Shown here: in pieces, positions 11,713 to 24,589 of the stretch | Numbering within the stretch: position 1 is the first letter of the stretch | How the letters are laid out: every line of letters begins with the position of its first letter | Origin: Sphagnum magellanicum | Lineage: Eukaryota; Streptophyta; Sphagnopsida; Sphagnales; Sphagnaceae | Assembly (NCBI GenBank): GCA_021904315.1 | Contig: CM038912.1 | Location: forward strand, 13,541,061 to 13,605,060 | DNA: 64,000 bases | Reading direction: 5' to 3' | Position numbers and translations under genes: made by a program | The notes under the pieces: generated by a model | Database searches by the model: none | Told to the model about the DNA's origin: nothing | Seen by the model: the letters and a program-made list of their open reading frames with translations, nothing else

Positions 11713-14700
11713 CTATGTTGTAGGAATTGTGTTTCCTTGAGGTTCCATGATTGGTTTTTGACTAAACATGTTATTTGCATTTGTAATAAACTAATATAAT
11801 CATTTCATCCAAATTCCAATTGGAGTGGCATTGTCAAGTGGTGTCAGGTTTCTTCCTTTCCCTCTTCCCCTCACAGTTTCCATTGACACATTTTTTCTAC
11901 CCATGTCCAATATGTTTGAAATGTCCAGTGGTTCTAACAAAGTTTAACACACTTGCAAAAACTTGAAGGGTTTACATAATAGATTGAACTTCGACCCTTG
12001 TAGAAATTTTTTAAATACCATAAAAGTGTGTCATCAGGGGCTTGTACCAAAACCTGAAATGTTCATGAAAACTTGCGGTTAGACACTTATAAAAATTGAT
12101 TGTAAAATTTGTAGAATTGTTGATTACAAAATTTATGAATCTTGTTAAAAAACTAACCTTATACATGAAGGGTTCTAAACCCTGTTTGGGCCCTAACATG
12201 TTTGGACCCTAACATATTCTAAATACCAAAATTACGTTTTAAATGCATTATTTACTTTTAAGAAATATACATTTGGACTACATGTTAAGAAATATAACAT
12301 GTGCACTATAGATAATTATTTATTTATTTAGCATCAAGCCCCAAATTATAATCAAATGTAAATTTATGTTTTAAACCATGATCACAAATTTTGAATTATT
12401 ATATTCATTAAAGATGTCCAAAACTAGAATCAACAATATTCAATACATGTACTTAAAAGGATCCAATATAAGCCCACCTAAAAATATCAAACACATGCAG
12501 CCTTTCTTATGAAGTATGTTAAAGTTTACAATATATTTGAAAACCTTTGGTGAAGGTTTGGATAATTTAAAACATGTTCAATTTTAAAGTTGTTGAAAAA
12601 AATATGTTAACAAGTGTTTTGTGTATGACAAAAGATTTTAATATCATATAATAAATTCATGTGATTTTAACTTCATGTTTTGAATAAAGAAACATAAATT
12701 TGAAAGATAAATAATTATAAAATAAAATTCTTTTTTTTCAAAATGGTATAGCTAAAAGTTTTCATTATAATCAATGAGTGTTTTGGCTCCTTTTATTGTG
12801 GCCACTTGCATCACCATTGAAAGTTAATGTGAATGTCATGGTGCCACAAAAATAATCATGTTAGTTATGTATTGATGACATGGCATATGTTTGAACAATT
12901 GTACCTATCTTCATGTTTATTGATTTTGATTATATGTTGAGGTTTAAATGGAGCATTAGTAATAATTAATTTTAGAGCATATCCTTTTTCTCCATTTTCT
13001 ATTGCTCTTTTTTTTCCACCCTTGGCCCTCTTTCCTTGAAATAAAAATTTGCAAGTTCACATCATTTTTATTGTTGATTGATATCATTGTTGAGTTACCC
13101 ATTGTTGATTTAAATCACAAATGGAATTCGTAAACCAAAAGTGGAAACATAAATGATGATATTGACCTATTTTGCTAAAGAACAATATGAAAATACATGT
13201 AAATAAGACTCCAAAACCAATTACTTGTTGAGGAACATATGATCATGGGTGTATTTTGGGTCCTAGATAGTGTTGGATGGTGTCATTGTGGTTGCAAGGG
13301 AGAAGATGGAGTGCTTTTGTAATGGTGAATGATGATATCATATATTGCCTTGACATTTGTTCTCACATGTTCTTAATAACTCCATGGATGAATATAATTT
13401 GGAACTAGTTTATGGGGGATTTTTTGAGGTTGAAAATGGTTAGTCTTTTTTTGAGGGGTAAATTTATTATTTGTAGTCCTTTTCTTGTTCATACATAAGG
13501 TAGTATCTAAATTTAATGTTAGGACATGAAATTATCCTTTATTATTGAGTTGATACCTTATACCTTGATCAATCAAAACCCTAAACGATTTTGTTTCAAT
13601 CTAAATATAATCACAAGACATAATATTAGCTCCTTTTTTTTTCATACTTTATACCTTGATTAATTAAAACCCTCAACCCTTGACAACCTTATACATTAAC
13701 TAATCAAATGCCTTAAATAATATAATTTCATATCTTAAATAATATATCATATTTGTTATACCTTTGACCATAGTTTTAAACATTATTTTCATTAAGAATA
13801 GAAGTCAACAATGTAGAGAATAACATCCATAAATGGCTTGAAGCCCTAACAAATCACAGTATATCATGTTAACATATTTTTGACATTGTTACATTGTTTG
13901 AGGTCTTGATGCCCAAAACACAACACCTTGGCAAAGGCTAGGAGATTAGGTTGCATATCACTATTTTTTACTATAAAACCAAAGTAGTTGCACAAGTGCT
14001 AGGTAGGAAAAAATATTTTAGTTCCATTTACCCAACTTACTTTGAGTTTAGTTATTAGATTTTCCCTTAATAATACAATTATTAAGAATTTCATAATCAC
14101 CTTGTGTTGGATTGAGCTCTAATTTAAATCACTTGGTTTTGTGGTGATTTTGCACCCATATCCAATTGTAATTCATCTTTTTTTTGGATCAACTACAATG
14201 CCATTGTAGCTTGTCAATAATCAATTGTTAAATTGAAAATGTGACTTCGTTTTAAAATCTTACAATATGGATAAACCACAATATTTGATTTGATATTTAT
14301 GTAATTCACAAATTCAACATAATCATGGATTTAAAAAATAAGCATAATGTCAAAACATGGTAAAATATGTTAGTCATGGATACTTTCATTTCATAGAAAA
14401 GTGTGTAGGAAATTCGTTTGGATACCTTTGGTAAGAAATTTGGAAATGAAAAGAAAAAAATTTCTTTAACTTTGAGAGTCTAGGAAAGGAATAGGCAAGT
14501 GAATAGGATAGAACTTGTCCAATTTTACAATAATGTATACAACTATAAGGATGTGGCCAATAATGTGACTAGATTACATATTTACATATATTAAAAGAGT
14601 TTGATGATGGTCTATATGAATTTCGAACAAACCCAATTTCTAAACAAACTTGTTGCCAAAATATTAATTTTCTTTTTCTTTTTCTAGTCTTGTCATATTG

Positions 14701-15355
14701 GCATAATTGTATACCATATTACATGGGCCAATTCCATACTAATTCTACTTGTGCTTCGTGTTATCATGCACTACTAGTGACAATTTTCCTTCATGTTGTG
14801 TTCCCATATGATTATCAATAATCATCATTATTTATGTCAATGTCAAATTTAATTTCAATTAATATAAATACCATGGACATGAAAAGGTACATGTTAATTT
14901 GCCTTTTCATACCCATGTTGGTGGGTAAGGAAATGGGTGAAATAATTATAAAGATAAGAGATAGTTATTAGGAAAGGAGTGAGGTAGTTATTAGGAAGAA
15001 AGTAAGGTAGTTAGGCTTGGAAATGAGGTAATTATATTTGGAAATGTTTTTGGAATTGTCAAGGGATGACCATATGAAGGATTATGCAAAATCATTAAGG
15101 AGCCTATGAAAAATTGTAAAAAACCACTCAGATACCAACAATTCCTCAAAATTCTTGTCATTGGAGTTTTAGACATGTGAAAATTTTCAAAATAAATTCA
15201 AAATATATTTATGAAGGAAAATAAAAATTTGATGAATATATCATTTGTTGAAATGGAATCTCAAAATTAATTAATTATTTGACAAACATGTATCAAAGTG
15301 GCCAAGGCATTACAATATGTCATGGTGAAGCAATAATTCTGATTTGATTAGAGTC
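11713..15355. other. AT-rich intergenic DNA, no gene seen
   Basis: No protein domain, LTR or RNA gene is recognised. A loosely repeated block containing ACCTTGAT-AATCAAAACCCT occurs about three times at 13550-13720. Short open frames here lack coding character. Confidence 0.5.
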
Positions 15356-15849
15356 GTATAGGTTACAATAGAAGAAAATTCGAAATTAACCACTTAATTT
15401 GCAACTACATTTTTGGTTGTAATGGACATCTACAACTGAAAATCACTATAGTTGCCTAAGACAAATGGCAAAAGACATGTAGTCACAAATGAAACACCAT
15501 GGCACCCATAGTTGCAAGAAGAGTCGCAAGACCCTACAACTTCCCACTATCTTTTCATCCAAAACCATGGATGACGAAATCTAACATGGATATAAACTTT
15601 ACGACTATAATTACAATGACATTACACTAGTTGCATATGGCCTATGGACCCATTCATTGTGACTACATTTGTGACTACTTGTGAATAATTTGCATTTATT
15701 TATTTACATGTGACAATGTATCATTGGCTATAATAATAAAAAATAAGCATTAGATTGATTTATTATGTCTACATGGGAACATAACATTGGTTTAATTGGA
15801 AAATAAAATATTCAAATATTGTATTTAATTGTTGTTAATGTGGCATCAA
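15356..15849. repeat. AGTTGCA-rich region, possibly CACTA subterminal DNA
   Basis: Many GTTGCA, TTGCAACTA and GACTACA motifs in both orientations occur here and again at 16300-16450. They resemble the subterminal repeats of the two larger CACTA elements in this window. This may be the left flank of the element that carries the decayed gene at 16650-18700. No clear CACTA terminus was found at the outer edge. Confidence 0.35.
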
Positions 15850-16270
15850 TTTACACATGGCAATGCACCATTTGTTGTAAAATATTATAAATCAAATGAA
15901 AATATTATTATTTCCATGTTGTATGATATAACTTGTACACATGGCAGTTCACCATTTATTGTAAAATATTTTAAGTTAAATAAAATTTTCATTATTTCCA
16001 TGTGGTATATACATTTTGTACATGCAGTAGTTCACCATTTGTTGTAAAATATTTCAAATGAAATCACTAGTAAAAATCTTGTTGTTTGCAATTAGTCATT
16101 TAGAACAAAAAATTTCATTTGCAATTATTATAGTCTCAAACTACACATTATAGTCATAAATGATAGTTTTAATTGCGAATGACAAGATTTCTACTAGTGA
16201 ATGAAAATTTTATTATTTCCACATGGCATGATATATTTTATACATGAGGTAGTTCACCATTTGCAAGTAT
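15850..16270. repeat. Tandem repeat, about 84-bp unit, four partial copies
   Basis: The marker ACCATTT (in CACATGGCA-GTTCACCATTTGTTG contexts) recurs at 15867, 15951, 16034 and 16256. Spacings are 84, 83 and 222 bp. Subtracting the 135-bp MITE at 16065 and its 3-bp target duplication from the last gap leaves 84 bp, so the array existed before the MITE inserted. Confidence 0.85.
16065..16199. mobile_element. CACTA MITE (135 bp) with AAT target duplication
   Basis: Left end CACTAGTAAAAATCTTGT and reverse-complemented right end CACTAGTAGAAATCTTGT differ by one base, and the terminal repeats continue for about 30 bp (TTYGCAATTA). AAT stands on both sides (16062-16064 and 16200-16202). There is no coding capacity. 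It interrupts one unit of the 84-bp tandem array, whose periodicity fixes both boundaries independently. Confidence 0.93.
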
Positions 16271-16649
16271 AATTCAATTATTAGCTAAATAAATTATTGC
16301 CATGTGGCATGCTGTAAATGCATCCTATGATATAGATTTAGTTGTTTGTGCGACTACAATAGTTGCATATCAAGTTGGTAGGCTATTATATATTTGACTA
16401 CAATAGTTGCATAAGAGGTTGGAAGAACCATTACGCTTTCCACTATAAATGATGCAAGGCAATATTATGACTAATGCTAAGGCAAATTGAAACATTTCAA
16501 ATTGATTGAAGCATAATTAACAAGGAGATGTTAACGACAAAAGAGTTCAATAAGTTTGTCATTATATGTGGCATTGTACACATTGAGATACTACATATAA
16601 TGTTCATCACATGCCACCAATAACTATAACAGTTGTAGAAAACAAGTAC

Positions 16650-18700
16650 CTAACTAGTTTTTTGCATCATGGCACTTTCCCATAAGGTGAATTGACCACA
16701 TACTTGCTCGAATAGTAGTTGTGCAAGTGAATTGTTATGATTTGGGAAAGGCAAAGGTGCATTTGGGAGCATCAATCCCTGCACTTCCACCTTGTACGCA
16801 CCATCTACAATTTCCTTGCCATGAAACAAGTCCCCTAGAACTCTAGAAACTACTACACTTGTTGTAGGTGTGCGTTTATTTAGCAAAAAGACCATTTTTC
16901 CTATTGCAAATTGAATAAACAAGTTGCAACCATGAACCATCAAAGGTTTGTTGTTTGATATGACATCACATTGAATGTTTGCATAAGCATATTAAAATCA
17001 ATATTGGTAAAAATTAGACTTACCTTGAGTGTGGTTGAAATTTCCACACATGCCTCTTGTGATGTTATTTTGCCTTTAGTAGTAATTTCTACAACATGAG
17101 GTTTCAAACCTTTTCCCATTCCTTCTTCCATCACCACCTCATATGATTCCTTTTTTTGCTCTTTTTTAACCCAATTATTTAATTCCAAAAGGTGGATCAT
17201 TGACCCATTTCTTTTCAAAGTTGGTGCAAGAAGGATAGCTATTGTGGGAGGGGTAGCGCAATTACAGTTGATGTGAAAGTGGCAATTGCATCTGATGTGG
17301 AAAGGGTAACTAGGAGTGGAAATTGAACCTCTTTAAGTACTATAGGTGTGGGCACTACTGGTAAGCATGTCCCCTTAGACACTATAGGTGGAGGTGGCAC
17401 ATGAATGTGTTATGGAAATGGCCTTATAGAATTAGGCTGACAAATTGGTCTTGGAAATGTGAATTTGTGCCTTGTGAACCCACTACACAATATTGAGAGG
17501 GCCCAACCCCCCACTATTTGATATTTGCAGCCCAATTTGGCTATTGTTGGGTATTATAGTTTGCTTGCATATGCATATTATAGTTTGGCTATGGAGCCAT
17601 AATATACACCCCATTTGGTGTAGCCCATTGCGGACCCCATTAATAAATTTGTTGTTGTTGCCTAGCTTGTATATATCCTTGTGTGCCAACTTGGAACTAG
17701 TTGTGTCCTCCACCTTATAGCCATTGGGTTCCATTGTTTGGGGGACATTGGGAAGTAGTGACAGGAACATCATGTGGAGCTTTATCTTCTCATGATTTTG
17801 TTGTCGATTTGCAAAGGACCTTATAGAAAGCAAAGGTAAATATGTATCCACAAGTAAGGAATAGGGTTTAAAAAGGTTGAAAACAATCAAAACAACCTCA
17901 ATTTTTGATAGTTAAAAATAAGGAATAATCAACTTAAAAGACATTAAACAAAACTACAAGCTAAAAACGAGTTTCTTAAAGCCAAAGTGGCTTTCAAGTT
18001 TCAAACTTTCACCAATTGTAAGTTGATCATGTTTAAGGTAGGGTGTTTATTTTTGCACCATGGCTTGGGCCCCCCCGCAAGGCAAGCTCTTTTCAAAATT
18101 TTGTTTGCTAAACTTTCGAAAGGGATTCCAGTAGCATCTTCAAAGGCCTCATTGTTTTCATCACCCTCAGAGCTTGGGTGGTAGCTTGACCCTTATACAT
18201 CATCCTATAATGATGCACTAGTTGTGTCTTTTCAATATTTTGAGCTGACATCATCTTTAACTATAGCCATCTTCACATGCAAGACCAAGTTGCTTGTTAT
18301 ATGGGCATTAAACCGGCATGGGCCTTCTTGGTTACACTTAGTAACTACAACCTTCTTCTTCACAATAATTGCAACAATTACCCTTTTTTGGAAAACAAAA
18401 AAAGGTTCAGACTATGTGAAAGCTCTAAGGTTTGGACATACGTGGCCACAAAACACATAAAATAATCCCATGTTAGACGGAAAGACAAAATCAAATGTGG
18501 TAGCTTAGAAGATTATGGAAAAAGATTTAAAGAACAACTAATCAATTTGTAGAAAGAAGAGAGGGTGGCTTACAAATCTTCTACTTCTTGTTCAATCCCA
18601 AATCCTTGCATAACCTTTTTAACTCGAGCCACATTGCGGTTACATTCTTCCTCATATGAATTGATGGGTGAATTAATAACATTTTATGTGGTGGGCTTTG
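16650..18700 (-). pseudogene. Decayed multi-exon gene, probably the second CACTA gene
   Basis: Several coding-like blocks lie in order on the minus strand. About 18574-18660 encodes an acidic segment with YEEECNRNVARVKKVMQGFG, followed by a GTAAGC donor (18568-18573). This resembles the E-R-x-x-N-x-x-x-M-Q-x-L-G helix common in non-transposase proteins of plant CACTA elements. About 18080-18190 is another acidic block. About 17490-17720 has a frame rich in Gln, Asn, Pro and Tyr, broken by TAG codons where CAG would be expected. 16940-17218 and 16650-16943 are open blocks; a GTAAGT donor lies at 17018-17023 and an AG at 16901-16902, but joining them does not keep frame. The last block (VVVSRVLGDLF...YKVEV) may match a conserved CACTA C-terminal domain. 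Family assignment is inference from memory of such proteins. Confidence 0.4.
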
Positions 18701-21700
18701 GAAAAGCCAGAATGAAACTTACATCAAATACACAAATGACACTTTTGACTAAGAAAAGCTTAACTTCCATAGACACTTTAGAGAACACATTGTTTGGAAC
18801 ATAATCCTTTCCCATTAGCCAAAAATATTGATCATGTTTCAATATTTTATACCCAAATTTGAAAAAAAACATTTATATTAACTTCTAGAAATTCCATGGC
18901 CAACTAAGGAATAATATAGCAATTTGGTTTGACTTTTGAAATTAGGTTTGCAGAAAGAAAAAATGTTATTAAGATTGAATTTCAAAAAAATCACAAACCT
19001 ATGCAGATTCAATCATCATTAATAGCTAATACATGTAACCACATTGCCACCTTGTGAATTTAGGACTCATGAATATAACTCCATTACCAACCACTTACTC
19101 AACAAGTCAATGTCAAGGGAATTTCCAGAGCTTGAACAAAACATAAACACACCTATAACTAGTGGATTTTAATTTGTAGTTTGTTGAAACTAATGGAATT
19201 GTAACCAAATTAACAGGTCTTGTTTTCAAATCTAGAACAAAAATAAATAAATCCACACTTCTAACCAATGGACTTTGCAATATGTTAAAATAGAAGATCA
19301 TTTCTAGCTTGAGAAGCTATTTTTAACCCCACATACTACAAAACCCACACTTTTTCACAATGTTATGTTGAGTATTAATAAAGGAATCTAGGGTAAGAGC
19401 ACCATTACCACAAGTTTCCTTGAAGATTATGCTACATTTCATATTGGATTAATAATTGTGATGGTCATGACCTAACTATGAAGTAAAAAGGAGGATTAGG
19501 TTGTGAGGATGAACACCTATATTTGTAGGGATAACTTAGATTTTTTAAACTAGACTTCAATGTCGTCACTCAATGCAAGAGACCTTAAACCAACTACTAG
19601 CACCAATAACACATTATTAGAAAAGAAAAACCTAAACCCCTTGTCTTTTTCCCCTTATTGTAATCACCCCAAACCAAACTTTTTGTCTAACAAAAAAATG
19701 ACGAGAAAATAATGAGAAGTACAAAACTTGGAAGTGCAAAATCTTGGAAGCACGAAAATCTATAAGTGGAAAAGCTAACAATTCATATGCTCAAGTTGCA
19801 AATAAATCTTAGCACACACCAAGTTGTAATGTACTTTGTCTTCTCTGAGTAAGAAATTGAGCATGTATTTTGCCTTGTACAAAATTCAAAACAAGATGCT
19901 AGAGAAATAAGATATCTATATTTCAAATCTATGCAAAGAGCCTTATAATGCACATTGGTGGGTCATAGGATAGGGTTTAGGTCTATTCAATCTTAAGTCT
20001 ATAAATGGTCACATCACCATGTGTGGTTGTAGGGTTTAAGGTGCACGATGTTAATCTATAGGATACATTGTTTGGTCTTAGGTGAAATACCCAATACATC
20101 TATGGTTTACATCTATAATTAGATGTGAAGTTGTATAGAAAAAAGAAATGTGTATTTTGGCCTTTACCTTCATGGGCCAAAATGTTAATTTTCAATAGCT
20201 AAAATATTACCAAATTAACCAAATTTCTAGCACAATGTGGAAGGCCTCATGCAAATTTTAATGTTTGGAGGCAAAATATCATTGTGGATTATCACCAATT
20301 TAGTTACATCAAAAAAATTCCTAGAAAAAAAAAATTGTAAATGACTACATCAAACATTTTTTATTGGTCAAATTTCACCAAAATGTTGGAAAATTGGAAA
20401 ATAAAAAATAGAGTAAATTTGGAGGTTTTTGATTGCCAAAAATGACCTTAATAAATAAAATTAATCACCATATTTCTACATTTGGTTTTCAATCATGAGC
20501 CATAAATATATAATCATGATTACATTTCTTTGTTTTTTTTCTAGTCTATGGCCTGATTTCGCTATATCTTCATAGGGAAGGTAACCATGATTTCTACATG
20601 TTATATGCATCACCAATTTGGTTCTACAAAAGAATTTTCAAAAGAAAACCTTGATCACCATTAGGCTACCTTTAGGTCAACTTTTTTGCATTAGGGTCTT
20701 TTTATTATGGTTCTTTATGGTTTCATTTTGGAGCTCGTTGTTTGTTTAGGAGAAAAGGTGCATGGATGTTGAACTTCACTATGAAAGCAAGGTGCATGAA
20801 AGACCTCCAAGGCACACCATGAGCCACTTGCAACACATGCAAGTGCAGAGGCTGTTCTTTGGCAGGTTGAAAATTCACACAAAAAAGGATAACCACATTA
20901 GGAAGGGATGGGCTGTCTTCGTTAGAAGAATCACAAAGGTCAATAAATGATGATTCTGTCATTGAGACAAAAACCTTTGAGTCATGGGAAACTGGATTGG
21001 GCTCTTCCTTCATCATGATGCCTTTCACAACAATGTTTACCATCGATGTAGTTGTGCTTGATGTTAGAACAATATCTTGAAAATTGTTGAGTGCATGCTT
21101 GCTAACAATCCAATACCTACCATTGTTGTCCAAAACATCCCTTCAAAGTTCACATCATGCACTTGATAAACATAACTTAAAACAATGTTGCCTTTGACAT
21201 AAGAAGCATCCTTAGAAACATGCAGGAATCCCCACCAGAATGTAAACATTGCACAAAGGAAATTCTCAGTCACTTGGACAACTCTAGAATAAAAAATCAA
21301 GATGGTAAAATTTGGCTTCTTATAACATGGAAAGTAGCCATCGAGATTAAAAGAGAAGGCAAACACTAAGATAAATCTCATAACAATATCACAGTTAGAA
21401 GACAAAAAATGCCATTGCATTAGGAACTCAAATTAAGAAATAGATGACGAACTAAAGCTAGAGAATTCAACGCAAAATATAGAAGGACAAAAACATACTA
21501 TTAGTAAAATGAATTGACGAGTAACAATGGCATTATCTCATGTCATGGGGAAGAATGCAAAAGGATTACAAAAAACTAAATTGGAAAATAGATACAAGTT
21601 TTTTTTCACATAAAATCTCATCAATATAGTTGACAATGCAACAACAAGAATAATACTAGCGACAAAATGAAAACTATACATTACCCTACACAATGCATTA

Positions 21701-23447
21701 AAAAATATTGACAACAATCCCAACATTGGACATAATACAACATTGAAAAGGCACGTAAATGTAAGGGAAACATTGAACCTAACAACAATAATGGAACTAG
21801 AGTATTGGGAATTATATTCATTCAAGGAAGGACCTAATTCTAGGATTGCAAAATGAATATGTTGTAGGGTCGCTTTAATAAACCCCAAACAGTAACATTA
21901 GAATGCACCATCGTTGTTCAATCCGTCATGGGATACTCCAAATGATTAATTCCCAATTGGAAATACATGTTGAAAAGTATGATTCAAACAATAATAAGAA
22001 TAATTAGGAAAAAAGAAATATATGATGTCCCTACCTAGAAGAGTTCAATAAAGTGGGGCCAATTAAACAACCAAAGATATGGCAATGGGCATTCATTAAC
22101 GCAAACCAAATGATGGCCACAATAGACCATTGTCCTAGGAACACCTTTGATTTGAATTGTGCAATCCCATTGGTGAAAGCATTGAAATGGTCCCAAGGGG
22201 AAAAAAATTCCAAGGGGACTATAAGAACATAAAAGAAGCGTAAAGAAAGCAACAACACAAGGCTTGAATACAAATAGCATAATTTAACACTTAATACAAA
22301 CTACTAAACCATAAAATAAATCTTGTGGCTTTAAAAACATTAAGAGAATCCTACTCCAAATGATATGATAACGTACATGAACACCACATTAGGCAAAAAA
22401 TAATTGAATGCTCATGGCCAAATTTTTATGTCCATTTTTCCCACAAATTAATTATATATGTTCAACGTAATAAAATGCAAAAAGAAAAATGAAACTTATG
22501 AAAAATCCTATGATACAAATCATGTCTAGTGACATCCTTAATTCTCCCACCATTTGTAAACAATAACCTGATCTTATAAATCCCAATTTCTAGTAACCCA
22601 ATGAAGTAAATTTGAACTTAAGAAAATATTGGTGGAAGTTTCAAAAAAATTGTGTGTCATAATTTATTTATTTTTTATAAAAGCTTGTCAACATTAATGA
22701 TATATATATTTGGGATCAAATCATTAATGGAAAAAAAAGAAATTAAATATTTTTTCTTATAAAATAATAACTACATGCACAAGTTTATAGGAAAAATAAG
22801 AATTGATATCACCACACGAATCATAACCCACCCAAACGCAAATTCTTAAATATTATAAGGGTTTAGTTATAGAGCTTAATTTAAAAAAAAGTTAAGAACA
22901 TGTTTGCCAAATCTTATAAACATTACAACACTATTAGCCTAGCCCTAATTGGCATTATTTTATAGTTGTTAGACCACAAAGAGCATAACATGGCTGAAAA
23001 TACCAATAGGAGCAACAATATGGTTGATAATTGATTTCATTCCAAAAGACCAAAACACTAGTCACCATCAATTTACATTCCAACAAGCGTTTAACAAGTG
23101 CAAATTAATCTGAACGTACATTGAAAATAGCTAACAATATTTTGTTGAACTTCAAAAAGTAAGAAAATTAGTTACAAATTGGTTAGCATGAACAAAAATT
23201 TTGGAACCACAACAACAAACTATCATGGTTTCTTCGAAAACTCTGACCGTTCATAGAGCATAGTAATGACATCATCGAATTAATAGGTGGCATTATAAGT
23301 ACAAGTTGTTGAAATAGAACTAGATCTAAGTCATACAAAAGCTTGCAAATGTCGAAAGAAAAACACACAGTGTGGTTAAGACCTAAGAGAAGGAGAAGGA
23401 TGTCTTTTATGTGAACGAGTTCAAAGTAATGTTCAAAAAAAGAGCAA
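18701..23447. other. Region without identifiable genes; a few unassigned open frames
   Basis: The longest minus-strand frames are 20723-21133 (136 codons, an acidic Ser-rich middle), 21064-21420 and 21538-21888 (hydrophobic). None has a motif I recognise, and 20723-21133 and 21064-21420 overlap in different frames. They could be exons or debris of the same decayed CACTA element as the gene at 16650-18700. I see no LTRs or terminal repeats here. Confidence 0.4.
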
Positions 23448-23661
23448 ATGGCAGAATCAAGGAAGAGAAGCCTTCAGCTACGACACCAAGAAGTAGTAGA
23501 GGAGGTAAGTTTAATGTACCCATTTTTTCATGAAGAATGAACGTTTTCTAAGTTTTTTAGACTTGTAAGATAATCTTTCAAGGTTGTATAAATTCATAGA
23601 TTTGCTTGTTTCAAATTTTTAGGTAGAGCCATCTCCAACTTACACCAACACAACCCAAGAG
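23448..23661 (+). CDS. Possible first two exons of an unknown small gene
   Basis: An ATG at 23448 opens a basic 19-codon exon (MAESRKRSLQLRHQEVVEE) that ends at a consensus GTAAGT donor (23505). A 118-bp T-rich intron ends in AAATTTTTAG at 23622. Exon 2 continues in the same phase with VEPSPTYTNTTQE, then either runs on to a stop near 23720 or is spliced at a GCAAGT donor. Phase agreement and good splice sites are suggestive, but the peptide is very short and unrecognised. No downstream exon can be defended. Confidence 0.25.
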
Positions 23662-24589
23662 GCAAGTTACTATCCCATTTTCATTTTTGATTTCAATTTT
23701 AGTTTTGACCTTAGTTAGACTAGATTGTTTTCTAGACTTTGGAAGAGTTTTCGGATGAATGTTCATGCAATGGCCACTTTATGGTAGCGCATGAACTTTA
23801 GAGGCGATTGAGTAAGATTATTATTTAGATATTTCGAGTGCTTACAAGAGTTCTTTGGTGCTAGACAAAGCACTAAAAAGCTCAACGAAACTATTCATAA
23901 AGTATTAATTAGTACCTTTCTCTGAGAAACCGAATTTGTATAATGTATTTTTTTGGAATGATCTTTCAGAGCAATTTATATTTGAAACAACCTCTGGGTT
24001 TTCAAGAGATTTCATGGATTGACAAAAATTTAAAGGCATTCAATCAGCATCGACTAAGAGCTTCCAGGATAAACCAAGGAATTTAAATTCACAAAAAAAA
24101 GGTGGTCATTCGAGTTGTTGGGTTGTACATAATGAACCTTAAAGCTCAAGGACCTTCCTTGCAACATGGGAGGGCATCAATTTCATTAAGGAAGAAGGTT
24201 CCTTTAGGTTTGATTTTTGACAAATCAAATAACCTCAAATCTCAAGCCACAATTGAATGCTCATTAAATGCAAAAGACTAAGCACAACTTTGGGGCACTG
24301 ATTCAGAGTTTATAGAATGGAACATGAGGTTTGGTTTCCTCAATTCTAAGCTAAGCTTATGTGTTCCACACAATGCAATACAAAGTTCAAGGATCCCTAG
24401 CTTTGATTCTGCAACTTTTTCCAAATTTAGGTTTCTTTTTCAAGTTATCGACTATGCTTAGAAAGATGCACAAACATCAAGCGGTCAATCTTTGGGTGTT
24501 AGTCAGCACCGACTATGAGGTCCAAGTTTAACATGGATTGAGCTCTTGGAAATCCATAAAGTTCTCTTGAGCTAATGATATCGAAATCT
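23662..24589. other. Intergenic, no gene seen
   Basis: No domain or repeat family is recognised. A short phrase like TCAGCACCGACTATGAG occurs twice (about 24040 and 24500) and similar words recur near 31560 and 31810; their meaning is unclear. Confidence 0.45.

Noticed and set aside
14765-14785. CACTACTAGTG as a CACTA terminus
   Set aside because: No partner end, subterminal repeats or 3-bp duplication could be found nearby.
15850-16270. Spaced repeats that might suggest a CRISPR array
   Set aside because: Units are 84-bp tandem copies that are similar throughout, in plant repeat DNA; there are no constant repeats with unique spacers and no cas genes.
20723-21888. Minus-strand frames as exons of a host gene
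   Set aside because: Overlapping frames disagree, no domain is recognised and no phase-consistent splice sites were found; too weak to call.
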